Assembly (NCBI RefSeq): GCF_002006355.2
Contig: NZ_CP096980.1
Span: 4,712,001 to 4,776,000, forward strand
Source: Clostridium felsineum DSM 794
GTDB taxonomy: Bacteria > Bacillota > Clostridia > Clostridiales > Clostridiaceae
Direction of reading: 5' to 3'
Length of the DNA: 64,000 nucleotides
The position numbers and the translations under genes are program-made. Positions 9,337-17,584 of the stretch are shown piece after piece. The first letter of the stretch is position 1, and the number at the start of each line of letters is the position of its first letter. The notes under the pieces are model-generated. The model made no database searches. It was given only the letters and a program-made list of their open reading frames with translations, and was not told where the DNA came from.

Positions 9337-10389
9337 TTATACAATACATTGATTATAATTTATTATACTTGTATCTGGATAATTCACCTTTTTTATTGTT
9401 ACTGTATAACTAGAGCTGTTTTGATCTACTTCAACAAATGTCATCATCATATTTCCATCTGATACATCTGGAACTGCGGGACACATAAACCCTGAATTTA
9501 CATAAACTGAATTTAAATGTTGTTGCATTGTAGGCACATGAGTATGTCCCATTACTACGACTTTATTTTTAACCCCATTATAACTATCATTACATAAGTT
9601 TGCACCATAATTGTCCAAGCAATTATTTAAATCAACTGTAAGTAGCTTAGTAACATCCTCCCAACTTGTTACCAAATCCGGATAAAGGTTCAAAACATCT
9701 GACCTCTTTATTGATGTTCCATCAGGCATGGTAAATACTATTTTATAAAAGTCGTTATCAAAAATTATTGTCCAAAAGTCATTAGCGCTAGGATTCCCTT
9801 GATTTTGAAGCTCAGAAGAATTTGATTTTCCAGCTTTTTTTAGTTGCTTTTCGCACCACCAAGCTGCTATCCTAGAAATAAAATAACCTATAGGTAATGG
9901 CTTATATTTATCAGTTTTTCCACTATAAGGCTTACAAAGTGTATCATAATAATGTCCATGTTCTGCATAAATACCATTCTTCCCATAAATTCTATCTGTA
10001 CAAATTACCTGCTTATTTTTACTACTTAGAGGCGCAAAGTATTTATTTACTTGATTAAAATCAATATTCATATCGTGATTTCCATGTACATAATATAGGT
10101 TCCCTTGAATACTATCCATACACGTTATAAAATCACCATCACTTTGTTTAGTAAATACATTTAGATTGTTATTTATAATGTTATTTAAAGTAGCTGAAAT
10201 TTGAGGTTGTGGTGTATACATCCATAAATCAAACCAATCTCCAAGTATAACAACATCTTGTATATCCTCTGCATTAGATTGTACATATTGTAATATTGCT
10301 TTAAGATACTTTTCATGTACAGACTTTTGATACCAGTTCTCTGGAGTATTTTGCCCTATATGAGTGTCACTAATAAAAATAGTTTTCAA
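9337..10389 (-). CDS. Calcineurin-like metallophosphoesterase (LpxH-like fold), last gene of the RiPP cluster
   Basis: This is a 350-residue cytoplasmic protein with all five metallophosphoesterase motifs: SDTHIG at the N-terminus, GDWFD (near 48), GNHD (near 105), a middle EHGH (near 145) and GHTH (near 283). The domain layout is closest to UDP-diacylglucosamine-hydrolase-like proteins, but the true substrate is unknown. The start is TTG at 10389 with GGGGG eight bases upstream. It lies 49 bases behind the second radical SAM gene with no terminator between, so it is probably co-transcribed with the peptide-maturation genes. A role in peptide tailoring is possible but unsupported by any motif. 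Confidence 0.82.
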   Translation of the reverse strand: MKTIFISDTHIGQNTPENWYQKSVHEKYLKAILQYVQSNAEDIQDVVILGDWFDLWMYTPQPQISATLNNIINNNLNVFTKQSDGDFITCMDSIQGNLYYVHGNHDMNIDFNQVNKYFAPLSSKNKQVICTDRIYGKNGIYAEHGHYYDTLCKPYSGKTDKYKPLPIGYFISRIAAWWCEKQLKKAGKSNSSELQNQGNPSANDFWTIIFDNDFYKIVFTMPDGTSIKRSDVLNLYPDLVTSWEDVTKLLTVDLNNCLDNYGANLCNDSYNGVKNKVVVMGHTHVPTMQQHLNSVYVNSGFMCPAVPDVSDGNMMMTFVEVDQNSSSYTVTIKKVNYPDTSIINYNQCIV

Positions 10390-10438
10390 ATCTATTCCCC
10401 CACAAAAATAATTATATATAATAAAGGCTTTTGTTTAC

Positions 10439-11824
10439 TTAAACTCCACCTTTATATGCATTATTTAAAATATTGGCCTTAAAACACCTAGGATCAACAG
10501 AGTATGGATTTTCAGAATAAATCAAAGAACTCATGAAGCAACCTGTCCTACATCCATCTAAATATTCACAACTTTTACAGGGTTCTTGTACTAATTTCAT
10601 ATTTACTTTAGAAATATTATCTGGCAGCTCAGAATTCCATATATTTTTTATGCTTGTTGCTTTTATATTACCTAATACAAAATTCGAATTATTTCCTAGT
10701 GCCTCACAAAGTGTAACATTTCCGTTAGATAGTATTGTAAGCTTAGTTTTTATTCCTCCACATTTTACAATATCTGATTCTTCACTCCAACACATGCTTT
10801 CAAAAGATGGTTCTAATACTTTGATTTTTCTTTTTTTAGAATTAACTACTTCATGTAAAGCTTCTAAGTCTTCTAGCGAAGGCATAAGTTCACTTCCTGT
10901 ACGAGCTATATGTGTAAGTATGAATGGTGCCAAATGCACACAATCCACTCCATTTTCATCACAAAAATCTAATAATTCTTCAACATATTTTATATTATTA
11001 GGCATCAATACCATCTTTAGCCTGATATAAATATTGTTCTTTTTCAAAGACCTTATTGCAGCTTTTACCTTAGGAAAATTCCCCTTTACACCCACTATAC
11101 TGTCATACAATTTTTCATTGGCTGCTGACATACTTAAATGTACAAAATCCACTCCTAATTCTAAAAGTTGTTTTGCAGTATCTTCCGATAAAAGCGTCCC
11201 ATTAGTTGAAATAATTGGATACATCCCTTTGTTCTTAGTTCGCTCTACTAACTTTATAAAATCAGGATACATAAGAGGCTCTCCACCCGAAAAATTTATT
11301 ACTTCAACCCCTAATTCAGCCGCCTCATCAATCACCTTAAGCAAATCGCTAATAGACAGCTCATTTTTCAATCTGTATCCTGAACTATTACAGCAATAAA
11401 TGCATTTATGATTACATAAATATGAAAGTGATAGCAAAAGTTCCTCCGGTGTTTCATATCTTAGAGGACTATAATTCCACTTTTGAGGTATCTTTTTAAA
11501 TATTCTCATTGGATTACACAACAAATTGGTCTTAATTTCATGAGAATAAAATTTTATATGTGAAGCATATTCTTTTATAACATCATTTATACATTCTCTA
11601 GACTTTTCAAAATCGATGTTAAATGTACCCGAAAATATTTGTATAATGGTTTGTAAATCATACTTTCCAGTAAATAGTTCCCAAATAAGTGCCTTCTGAT
11701 TAGATATAGGTTCAGATCCACCATCTCTAAAATTAGATATTATATTATAATCATTCATAATGTGTACTCTAATATAATTAGCTCTTACTGGGTATACATT
11801 TAATGTTTCAATTTCAGTTCCCAT
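10439..11824 (-). CDS. Radical SAM/SPASM peptide maturase with N-terminal PqqD-like domain (second of pair)
   Basis: This is a 461-residue protein. About residues 40-95 look like a PqqD-type RiPP recognition element. The radical SAM core has Cys137, Cys141 and Cys144 (CNHKCIYC) and an S-G-G-E-P motif near 178. The C-terminal SPASM region has C-G-G near 355, L-C-E-A-L, then C-x-x-C-x-x-x-x-x-C-x-x-x-C and D-P-R-C-F, enough Cys for two auxiliary Fe-S clusters. Such enzymes cross-link a Cys sulfur to a carbon in a ribosomal peptide, or otherwise modify it. It starts two bases after the paralogous gene's stop with a GAGGGG inside that gene, so translation is coupled. Its likely substrate is the peptide at 13333-13539. 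Confidence 0.9.
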   Translation of the reverse strand: MGTEIETLNVYPVRANYIRVHIMNDYNIISNFRDGGSEPISNQKALIWELFTGKYDLQTIIQIFSGTFNIDFEKSRECINDVIKEYASHIKFYSHEIKTNLLCNPMRIFKKIPQKWNYSPLRYETPEELLLSLSYLCNHKCIYCCNSSGYRLKNELSISDLLKVIDEAAELGVEVINFSGGEPLMYPDFIKLVERTKNKGMYPIISTNGTLLSEDTAKQLLELGVDFVHLSMSAANEKLYDSIVGVKGNFPKVKAAIRSLKKNNIYIRLKMVLMPNNIKYVEELLDFCDENGVDCVHLAPFILTHIARTGSELMPSLEDLEALHEVVNSKKRKIKVLEPSFESMCWSEESDIVKCGGIKTKLTILSNGNVTLCEALGNNSNFVLGNIKATSIKNIWNSELPDNISKVNMKLVQEPCKSCEYLDGCRTGCFMSSLIYSENPYSVDPRCFKANILNNAYKGGV

Positions 11825-11826
11825 GA

Positions 11827-13209
11827 TTATATCCCCTCATAAGCTGCTTTTATGTAAGGATTATTGGGGATATTACCTTTCCAGCATCTCGGATCTACGG
11901 AATATGGATTTTTACTAACAAATAGAGATAAAGCAAAACAACCAGTGTGACATCCACTTAAAAACTCGCAGGTTTTACAAGGCTCCTCTATGTCATCTTT
12001 TTTGGGATTTAAAATGTCATTAACGTTTTTTGAATTCCATATTTCCTCAAGAGTATTTTTTCTAACATTTCCTGCTGTCATTTCTGGAATTCCAACAAGC
12101 TTTTCACATACACTTATATCACCATTAGGCAGAATGTTAAGAGATTGTCTAAAAGCCCCACAAACTATAAGATCCTCTTTACTAGTCCAACACCTAGGAA
12201 TTGTAACTGCAACAAGTTCCATTTTTCCCTTAAGCTCTTTTGCTTTTACTTCAACCAATTTTGCCAATTCAATTTCTTGTTCACGTGTCATAAAAAGATT
12301 TGTATTTCCTCTTCCAGCATTACTAAGATCAAATCTGTCAAGCACTAATCTTTTTACTCCTAAATTACCACACAAATCGATAAGATCACTTACATTACTA
12401 TAATTTATAGGGGTGAGTACTGATTTTATATAAACATCTATACCCGCCTCTCTTAATAGCTTAATAGAATTAATTACCTTATGATGTGTATTTTTAACTG
12501 CTGACATTTTATCATGAACCTCTGATGATGCTGCATCAAGGCTAAATTGAATACATGTTAATCCTATTTCCTTAAAACGCCTAACCGAATCTTCATCTAT
12601 AAGGCTTCCATTTGTACAAGTGTATACAGCCATACCGCAATCAGTAAGATATTTTAGAATATCAAAAAATCCAGGATGCAGCATAGGTTCTCCACCACTT
12701 ACAGTACATTTTACTACTCCTAATTTTCGTGCCTGCTCTATTACATTTATCCATTCTTTAGTATTTAATTCCACTTCCTTTGTCTCACCCGAACTATTAA
12801 AACAGTATATGCATCTAAAATTACATTTGTGTGTTAAAATTATTGTCATTTCGCCAGGACTTTCAAATCTCAATTGAGATGAAGAATTGTCTTTTTTTAA
12901 ATCATATAGAAATGTTTTAGGGTTATATCTATGAGCATTATATGAAATTTCATCATTACATATAATGTATTTTTCAAGTTTATTCAAAACAGTATCAAAA
13001 GCATTATTAGTTTCCATTCTAAATACTGATGAAAATATATGCCTCAAATTTTCAAGAGTATATTCACCTGTACATAGTGACAATGCAAAAGCTTCAAATG
13101 GATGTATTAAAAGTCCATCATCTGCAACTAAATCTACAATCCAGCATGCCGAAGTCATTTTTTTTATTCTTACTGTATTTTTTAATATAGGGTAACAGTC
13201 TTTTTTCAT
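11827..13209 (-). CDS. Radical SAM/SPASM peptide maturase with N-terminal PqqD-like domain (first of pair)
   Basis: This 460-residue paralogue of the next gene has the same order: PqqD-like domain (about 35-90), radical SAM Cys129, Cys133 and Cys136 (CNFRCIYC), an S-G-G-E-P motif, and a SPASM tail with C-G-A, V-C-E-K-L, C-K-T-C, G-C-H-T-G-C and D-P-R-C-W. The two proteins are clearly related throughout but diverged, so they may act in sequence or on different residues of the same peptide, or work as a pair. The gene follows the precursor gene on the minus strand, separated by two hairpins. No partner transporter is encoded next to it. Confidence 0.9.
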   Translation of the reverse strand: MKKDCYPILKNTVRIKKMTSACWIVDLVADDGLLIHPFEAFALSLCTGEYTLENLRHIFSSVFRMETNNAFDTVLNKLEKYIICNDEISYNAHRYNPKTFLYDLKKDNSSSQLRFESPGEMTIILTHKCNFRCIYCFNSSGETKEVELNTKEWINVIEQARKLGVVKCTVSGGEPMLHPGFFDILKYLTDCGMAVYTCTNGSLIDEDSVRRFKEIGLTCIQFSLDAASSEVHDKMSAVKNTHHKVINSIKLLREAGIDVYIKSVLTPINYSNVSDLIDLCGNLGVKRLVLDRFDLSNAGRGNTNLFMTREQEIELAKLVEVKAKELKGKMELVAVTIPRCWTSKEDLIVCGAFRQSLNILPNGDISVCEKLVGIPEMTAGNVRKNTLEEIWNSKNVNDILNPKKDDIEEPCKTCEFLSGCHTGCFALSLFVSKNPYSVDPRCWKGNIPNNPYIKAAYEGI

Positions 13210-13263
13210 ATTTCCCTCCTAAATTCTTTTAAGTATGAATGATATAATCTTTAAAATAAAATG

Positions 13264-13322
13264 TTTGACAGCAAAAGCTGTCAAACACAGTACACAAAAC
13301 ATATAAAAGGTATGTTTTGTGT
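13264..13322 (-). terminator. Two adjacent hairpins between precursor gene and maturase genes
   Basis: ACACAAAACATA / TATGTTTTGTGT (13292-13322) and TTTGACAGC / GCTGTCAAA (13264-13285) are two perfect stems in the spacer after the precursor stop codon. On the minus strand the second is followed by a T-rich stretch. In RiPP operons a partial terminator here gives much more precursor mRNA than enzyme mRNA, and the position fits that role; read-through is inferred. Confidence 0.7.
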
Positions 13323-13332
13323 AATAAATTAG

Positions 13333-13539
13333 TTACATTAAAGGAGAAACTTTAATGCATGCATTTTGACATGGTGGTATAGCACTAACACCAGTACATG
13401 TACCACAGCAGCTCATAAGTCCACTAGGATTTTCAACTATGTGTTTTACAACTTCAGGTGAATTTGAATTTTTTAATGTATCTAATTCATCTGCAGCAGC
13501 ACGTAAATTTTTTACTAATTCGTCTATATTTTGGCTCAT
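13333..13539 (-). CDS. Probable RiPP precursor peptide with Cys-rich core
   Basis: This is a 68-residue peptide. The N-terminal part (about 1-40) is an acidic amphipathic leader (Q-N-I-D-E-L-V-K-N-L-R-A-A-A-D-E-L). The C-terminal 28 residues contain all five Cys: SCCGTC, then P-P-C and N-A-C, ending in SPLM. GGAGGTGAG at about 13546-13554 gives ATG 13539 as start; a GTG at 13548 lies inside that site. The gene sits between a subtilisin-like protease and two radical SAM/SPASM enzymes with PqqD-like domains, the expected position for their substrate. It does not have the six-Cys layout of SCIFF peptides. The modification type (thioether at alpha, beta or gamma carbon) cannot be predicted. Confidence 0.82.
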   Translation of the reverse strand: MSQNIDELVKNLRAAADELDTLKNSNSPEVVKHIVENPSGLMSCCGTCTGVSAIPPCQNACIKVSPLM

Positions 13540-13574
13540 ATTTCTCACCTCCTATATATTGCTGAAAGAATAAA

Positions 13575-14813
13575 TCAACTTTTTTTAGCTAATTCTATAG
13601 CTTTAGCTAAATCTAAAACTCCACGGCCTTGAAAATTAGGATCTCTTTTTAAATCCTTACAAGAATCCATAATTATATTTTTCACTTCCATTGGATTACC
13701 AATTAAATTAGGGTAAGCCTTTATAAGTTGAGCTGCTGCACCAGAAACAAATGGTGTTGCAGCACTTGTGCCACTTGCCGTAGTGTAAATATTATTGGGA
13801 GCAGTTGAACTCACTTCTTCACCGGGCGCAACTAAATCTGGTTTTATCCTACCATCACCAGTAGGCCCTTTAGATGAAAAAGAAGAAACTCCATATAATT
13901 CAGGTTCTGTTTTATGAGTTGATCCTACTGTTATTACTTTTTCAGCGTTACCTGGATCAGTTACAGAAATCATCTCAAAATTCGCCCACACCTGAGTACT
14001 ATTATCTCCTGGAACTTCAAATGCTTGGGCACCATAATTTCCTGCCGCAACACATACAATTACTCCTGATTCAACTAATCTATTTGCTTCTTCACAAATT
14101 GGACTATGCCCTGTATTAAATTCTTTTACATTTATCTCATTTGATATTCCTAAACTCAAATTTGCCCCTTGAATAACTAATTTATTTGCTTTTTTATTTA
14201 TATTTCTTATTTGTTCCATGGCCTTTATACAAATGCTGACCCAATTAGAAGAATTTTTGCCATATACCTTAAAATTATATAACTGACATTTAGGTGCTAC
14301 TCCTGAAAATTTATTACTAGGATCCCAGCCTGCAATTATTCCAGCTACATACGTTCCATGAGCTCCTATAGGACCTTCCCCTGTTAAATCAACATCTACT
14401 ACCTTTGAATATTTAAGTGCATTATGATTTTTATCAATTCCATCATCTAACACTGCCCATGTTATGTCATTGCAAAAATCAGCTCCACCATATAAAAAAC
14501 TAGGCTCGTTTATAGTTTTTAAAACCTCATAATCCATCTTCTCTACTTTTCTATCAAGCCATACGTTTTTTACTTCTGGAATATGCTCTAACAACTCTAA
14601 TTGGTTATTTGTAAGCTTTGCGAAAACAAAATATTCAGTATTTTCAATCAAGTTCAAATCTACACTCGGAAGTTTCTTTATTGCCACAACTAAATCTTTA
14701 ATAGTATAATCCTCAGCCAAACTAATAATAACTTTATGCAAAGCCTTATCTTCTCTTTTATTATTACTTAAATGAACCTTAACCTCGTTGGTGATCTTGG
14801 TTTTATTAATCAT
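13575..14813 (-). CDS. Subtilisin-like S8 peptidase, first gene of the RiPP cluster
   Basis: This is a 412-residue protein with no signal peptide, so it is probably cytoplasmic. An inhibitor-I9-like N-domain (about 25-90) precedes the catalytic domain. The triad is Asp123 or Asp124 in LDDGID, His152 in AHGTYVAG and Ser350 in SGTSAATP, with the oxyanion Asn in AAGNYGA near 230. GGCAGG upstream selects ATG 14813. It lies 35 bases before the precursor start on the same strand, so it is likely co-transcribed. The natural inference is that it removes the leader of the modified peptide; degradation of the peptide or defence against it are alternatives. Confidence 0.88.
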   Translation of the reverse strand: MINKTKITNEVKVHLSNNKREDKALHKVIISLAEDYTIKDLVVAIKKLPSVDLNLIENTEYFVFAKLTNNQLELLEHIPEVKNVWLDRKVEKMDYEVLKTINEPSFLYGGADFCNDITWAVLDDGIDKNHNALKYSKVVDVDLTGEGPIGAHGTYVAGIIAGWDPSNKFSGVAPKCQLYNFKVYGKNSSNWVSICIKAMEQIRNINKKANKLVIQGANLSLGISNEINVKEFNTGHSPICEEANRLVESGVIVCVAAGNYGAQAFEVPGDNSTQVWANFEMISVTDPGNAEKVITVGSTHKTEPELYGVSSFSSKGPTGDGRIKPDLVAPGEEVSSTAPNNIYTTASGTSAATPFVSGAAAQLIKAYPNLIGNPMEVKNIIMDSCKDLKRDPNFQGRGVLDLAKAIELAKKS

Positions 14814-15139
14814 TATATTTCCTGCCTTTTTAAATAATATTAAATACAATTAACAAATCTGTAAATAAATTAAAGATCAAAAGTACTACACGACCATAAT
14901 ACTATAATATTTTCAAAGTTATTCCTACTTTTTAATTTTTATACTAACTTTTTTTAAAAAGCTGTTACAATGTGGTTCATTAATTACCACGATTAATAAT
15001 ATGAGCGAAAATTATTATTATGCAAAAAATAATTAAAAATAATTAAAATAATTTATGAATTCTTGAGAATGTTTTTTAAATCCCCTAGTATTCCTGTAGT
15101 ATTATGAGGTTATTAAGAAATTTTAATTTTGAATGCATA
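14814..15139. other. Intergenic leader of the RiPP cluster
   Basis: I find no gene in these 326 bases. The stretch is strongly A/T-rich and must hold the promoter for the minus-strand protease-precursor operon. A-T-T-A-A-T half-sites flank a central C-G-T-G-G near 14982-15000 as an imperfect dyad. No confident -35/-10 pair stands out. Confidence 0.4.
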
Positions 15140-15169
15140 AAAAAAATAGCTTAACCTAGTTAAACTATT
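15140..15169 (-). terminator. Terminator after the kinase fragment
   Basis: ATAGCTTAAC pairs with GTTAAACTAT with one G-U step, and the minus strand continues into a run of seven T. It lies just beyond the stop of the histidine-kinase fragment. Confidence 0.7.
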
Positions 15170-15170
15170 T

Positions 15171-15539
15171 TCACACCGGCAACGATACCTTTATTTGAAG
15201 CATATTGCCTTGAATATCTGCACCTACATTTCCTCTCTGTTCTTCAGTGAGTAGCTTTACAATAGATAGTCCAAGTCCAGTACTCTTATGCCTTAAAGAA
15301 TCTCCCACATAAAATCTGTCAAATATTCTCTCAATATCAATTTCTTTATGATTTTCTAATGGATTTTTAAATATAATAATTGCCATATCCTTTTTAAAAA
15401 CCTTAACTGTAACATCTCCAGCAGAGTGGGCTATACAATTACGAATTAAGTTTTGTATTATTCTAATGGTCATTTCCTTATCAACCATAGCAAAAACTTG
15501 ATTTTCATCTTCTATTATACATTTACCTAAATATAAAAA
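15171..15539 (-). pseudogene. Histidine-kinase ATPase-domain fragment
   Basis: The frame encodes only the C-terminal catalytic ATP-binding part of a sensor kinase: N-box N-L-I-R-N-C-I-A-H-S, F-box I-F-D-R-F-Y and G2-box S-T-G-L-G-L-S-I-V. In-frame homologous sequence continues upstream of the ATG at 15488 (…E-D-E-N-Q-V-F-A) and then runs into a terminator with no sensor, HAMP or His-box region. No response regulator is adjacent. I read it as the remnant of a deleted two-component system; expression as a 105-residue protein is unlikely to be functional. Confidence 0.65.
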
Positions 15540-15572
15540 TTAGCCTGTCAATTTAAAACAGGCTGATTTTTA
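15535..15572 (-). terminator. Terminator after the 162-residue membrane protein gene
   Basis: AGCCTGT / ACAGGCT stem with A/T loop, followed on the minus strand by a T run. It separates the membrane protein gene from the kinase fragment. Confidence 0.75.
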
Positions 15573-15580
15573 CAAATAAA

Positions 15581-16069
15581 TTATTTTTTATCTTTTGTCA
15601 AAAGTTTATAATTCACATAATAATATACCACCAACATAAACACCGCAAAAAAGTTTGGAATCATCAAATTAACACTTCTAAATACACCTTCATAATGCTG
15701 AAGCTGGGTTAAATATATTGCACTAAATACAGATACGCCAACAGCAATAATAGTTATACTGGCAAATAATTTTTTCATTTTTATTGTCATTATAGTTATA
15801 TAATAAAATATAACGCTATACATCCAAAAATCTGCTACAAAAAAAGCATGAGATAACCTAACATAACTTCTAGACTTGAAATGTACCAAAATAAATATAA
15901 CTATTACAACAAAAACTATTATAGGTGCAAAACAAACTATTCTTAGCATCCTATCTAATTTATTTTTCACATTAACATTTATTTTGCTATCATGCCTATA
16001 CAAAACATCTTTAATGAATATTAATAAAAATATCAATGTTAAACTAATTAATAAAAATAAATACGCCAT
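15581..16069 (-). CDS. Uncharacterised multipass membrane protein
   Basis: This is a 162-residue, highly hydrophobic protein with about five membrane segments (near 3-20, 45-65, 75-98, 103-120 and 132-155) and short basic loops ending in KLLTKDKK. I do not recognise a family. It is followed by its own terminator and then by a kinase fragment, so it may have been part of a lost sensory locus. Confidence 0.6.
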   Translation of the reverse strand: MAYLFLLISLTLIFLLIFIKDVLYRHDSKINVNVKNKLDRMLRIVCFAPIIVFVVIVIFILVHFKSRSYVRLSHAFFVADFWMYSVIFYYITIMTIKMKKLFASITIIAVGVSVFSAIYLTQLQHYEGVFRSVNLMIPNFFAVFMLVVYYYVNYKLLTKDKK

Positions 16070-16218
16070 CTATTACTTGCCCCCTTTACAAAAATAAAGC
16101 ATCATACTTGCTTTAACCATTTTTTAGTATTCATTATATCATCCTTGGTATAATAAAAGCTATAAAAATTAGTTTCCATCCAGTTAATTTTTTTAAGTTT
16201 AATTTAACTTTTACTCAA

Positions 16219-16247
16219 TTGAATGTTAACTACTGTACCAATATAAT
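16219..16247 (+). promoter_or_regulatory. Sigma-A promoter of the XRE-ABC operon
   Basis: TTGAAT (16219-16224), a 17-base spacer and TATAAT (16242-16247) lie 25 bases before the start at 16272. Confidence 0.75.
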
Positions 16248-16271
16248 GATTATTGAAAGGTGGTATTGAAC

Positions 16272-17366
16272 ATGCGAGATTTAAATATAGGTATTAAAAT
16301 TTCAAGCAAGCGAAAAGAAAAAAGAATAACTCAAGAGGAACTTGCAGATTTCCTTGGCGTAACAAAGCCAGCTATATCAAAGTGGGAATCAGGTCAAACT
16401 TATCCCGATATTACGCTACTTCCCCTTATAGCCTCCTATTTTAACACCACTATAGACGAACTAATAGGTTATGAACCTCAGTTATCAAAGAATGATATAA
16501 GACTTCTTTACTCAAGACTTGCAGAAAATTTTTCTTCAAAACCGTTTGAAGAAATCTATGATAAGTGTATTGAGTATCAAAAAAGGTATTATTCTTGTTT
16601 TGAACTTCAACTAAATATTGCACTAATTCTTATAAATCATTCATCTCTTGGGCAAAATACAAGTGCTATTATTTCTAAAGCCTCTAATATATTGCAACAT
16701 GTAATAGACGATAGTGACAATATAACTATAGAAGGAAAGGCTATTTTTCTTCAAAGTTACTGCTTTTTAATCTTAAAAAAACCAGATTCCGTTATAAAAA
16801 ATCTTAACTATACTGAAAACCTTCATCTAAACCCTGAAATTCTCTTATCAAGTGCCTATCAAATGAAGGGAGATAACAAGAAAGCTATATCCATACTTCA
16901 AAATTATATTTATGAATGTATAATTGGAATTGTAAATGCATGCCCTAATCTAATGATGCTTTACTCAACTGAAAGAGAAAAAGCATATAAGTGGGCTGAT
17001 GCAATAATTAAAATAGAGGACGTATTAAATATTTCGAAAATCAATCCTTCTCCAAATCTTAGTTTGCTAATTACAGCTGCAAATATATCAATGATGAATA
17101 ATGACACAGATAAAGCTATAGATTTTCTCGAAAAATACGTTGATACTGCTCTTAATCCTAATATGTTTCCTATAAAACTTAAAAGTAACGACTTTTTCGA
17201 CTCTTTAGATGACCTTTTTAATTCACTTGATTTGGGAACAACCCCTCCAAGGAATGATAAAGTCATAAAAGAAGATATAAAAAAACTGCTAATTGAACCT
17301 ATTTTTGAACCCTTAAAATCGAATGAAAACTATATTAGATTAGTTAAAAGAATAAATAGAATTTAA
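16272..17366 (+). CDS. XRE-family regulator with TPR-like C-terminal domain
   Basis: This is a 364-residue protein. An N-terminal helix-turn-helix (about residues 5-60, with T-Q-E-E-L-A-D-F-L-G-V-T-K-P-A-I-S-K-W-E-S-G) is joined to a long helical region with repeat-like features (about 75-345). GAAAGGTGG at 16255-16263 points to ATG 16272; a GTG at 16260 lies within the site. It heads an operon with a small membrane protein and an ABC-2 exporter, so it most likely controls that exporter in response to a ligand bound by the helical domain. Confidence 0.85.
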   Translation: MRDLNIGIKISSKRKEKRITQEELADFLGVTKPAISKWESGQTYPDITLLPLIASYFNTTIDELIGYEPQLSKNDIRLLYSRLAENFSSKPFEEIYDKCIEYQKRYYSCFELQLNIALILINHSSLGQNTSAIISKASNILQHVIDDSDNITIEGKAIFLQSYCFLILKKPDSVIKNLNYTENLHLNPEILLSSAYQMKGDNKKAISILQNYIYECIIGIVNACPNLMMLYSTEREKAYKWADAIIKIEDVLNISKINPSPNLSLLITAANISMMNNDTDKAIDFLEKYVDTALNPNMFPIKLKSNDFFDSLDDLFNSLDLGTTPPRNDKVIKEDIKKLLIEPIFEPLKSNENYIRLVKRINRI

Positions 17367-17383
17367 CACTGGAGGTGTTAAGC

Positions 17384-17584
17384 ATGGAAAATATTTCACA
17401 GTATATCCCTTTTTTAATACCCATAGCAATAATCGAAATAGGCCTGGCTCTTGCCGCTGTAATCCACATTTTAAAGCATAGAAGTTTTAAGTTTGGTAAC
17501 ACTGCCCTATGGCTAGTAATAGTTATTGTTTTCGGAATCATAGGTCCAATCTTATACTTTACTTTTGGCAGAGGTGATGATTAA
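17384..17584 (+). CDS. Small PLDc_N-family membrane protein
   Basis: This 66-residue protein has two membrane helices, the second ending in G-I-I-G-P-I-L-Y-F-T-F-G-R, the hallmark of the PLDc_N (phospholipase D/cardiolipin synthase N-terminal-like) family. Here it stands alone without a catalytic domain. GGAGGTG at 17371-17377 selects ATG 17384. Its stop overlaps the ATPase start (TAATG), so the two are coupled. Stand-alone members often sit with ABC-2 exporters and are thought to help them in the membrane; that role is inferred. Confidence 0.8.
   Translation: MENISQYIPFLIPIAIIEIGLALAAVIHILKHRSFKFGNTALWLVIVIVFGIIGPILYFTFGRGDD

Noticed and set aside
10533..12403. Plus-strand open frames of 120-165 codons over the radical SAM genes
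   Set aside because: They lie antisense to strongly supported enzymes, lack ribosome sites and encode no recognisable domain.
13333..13539. SCIFF/ranthipeptide identity for the precursor
   Set aside because: SCIFF peptides have six Cys in a conserved spacing and a single maturase; here there are five Cys with a different spacing and two maturases.
15171..15488. Functional small histidine kinase or anti-sigma factor
   Set aside because: Homologous sequence continues upstream of the only ATG, and the His-box and sensor parts are absent, pointing to a truncated gene.
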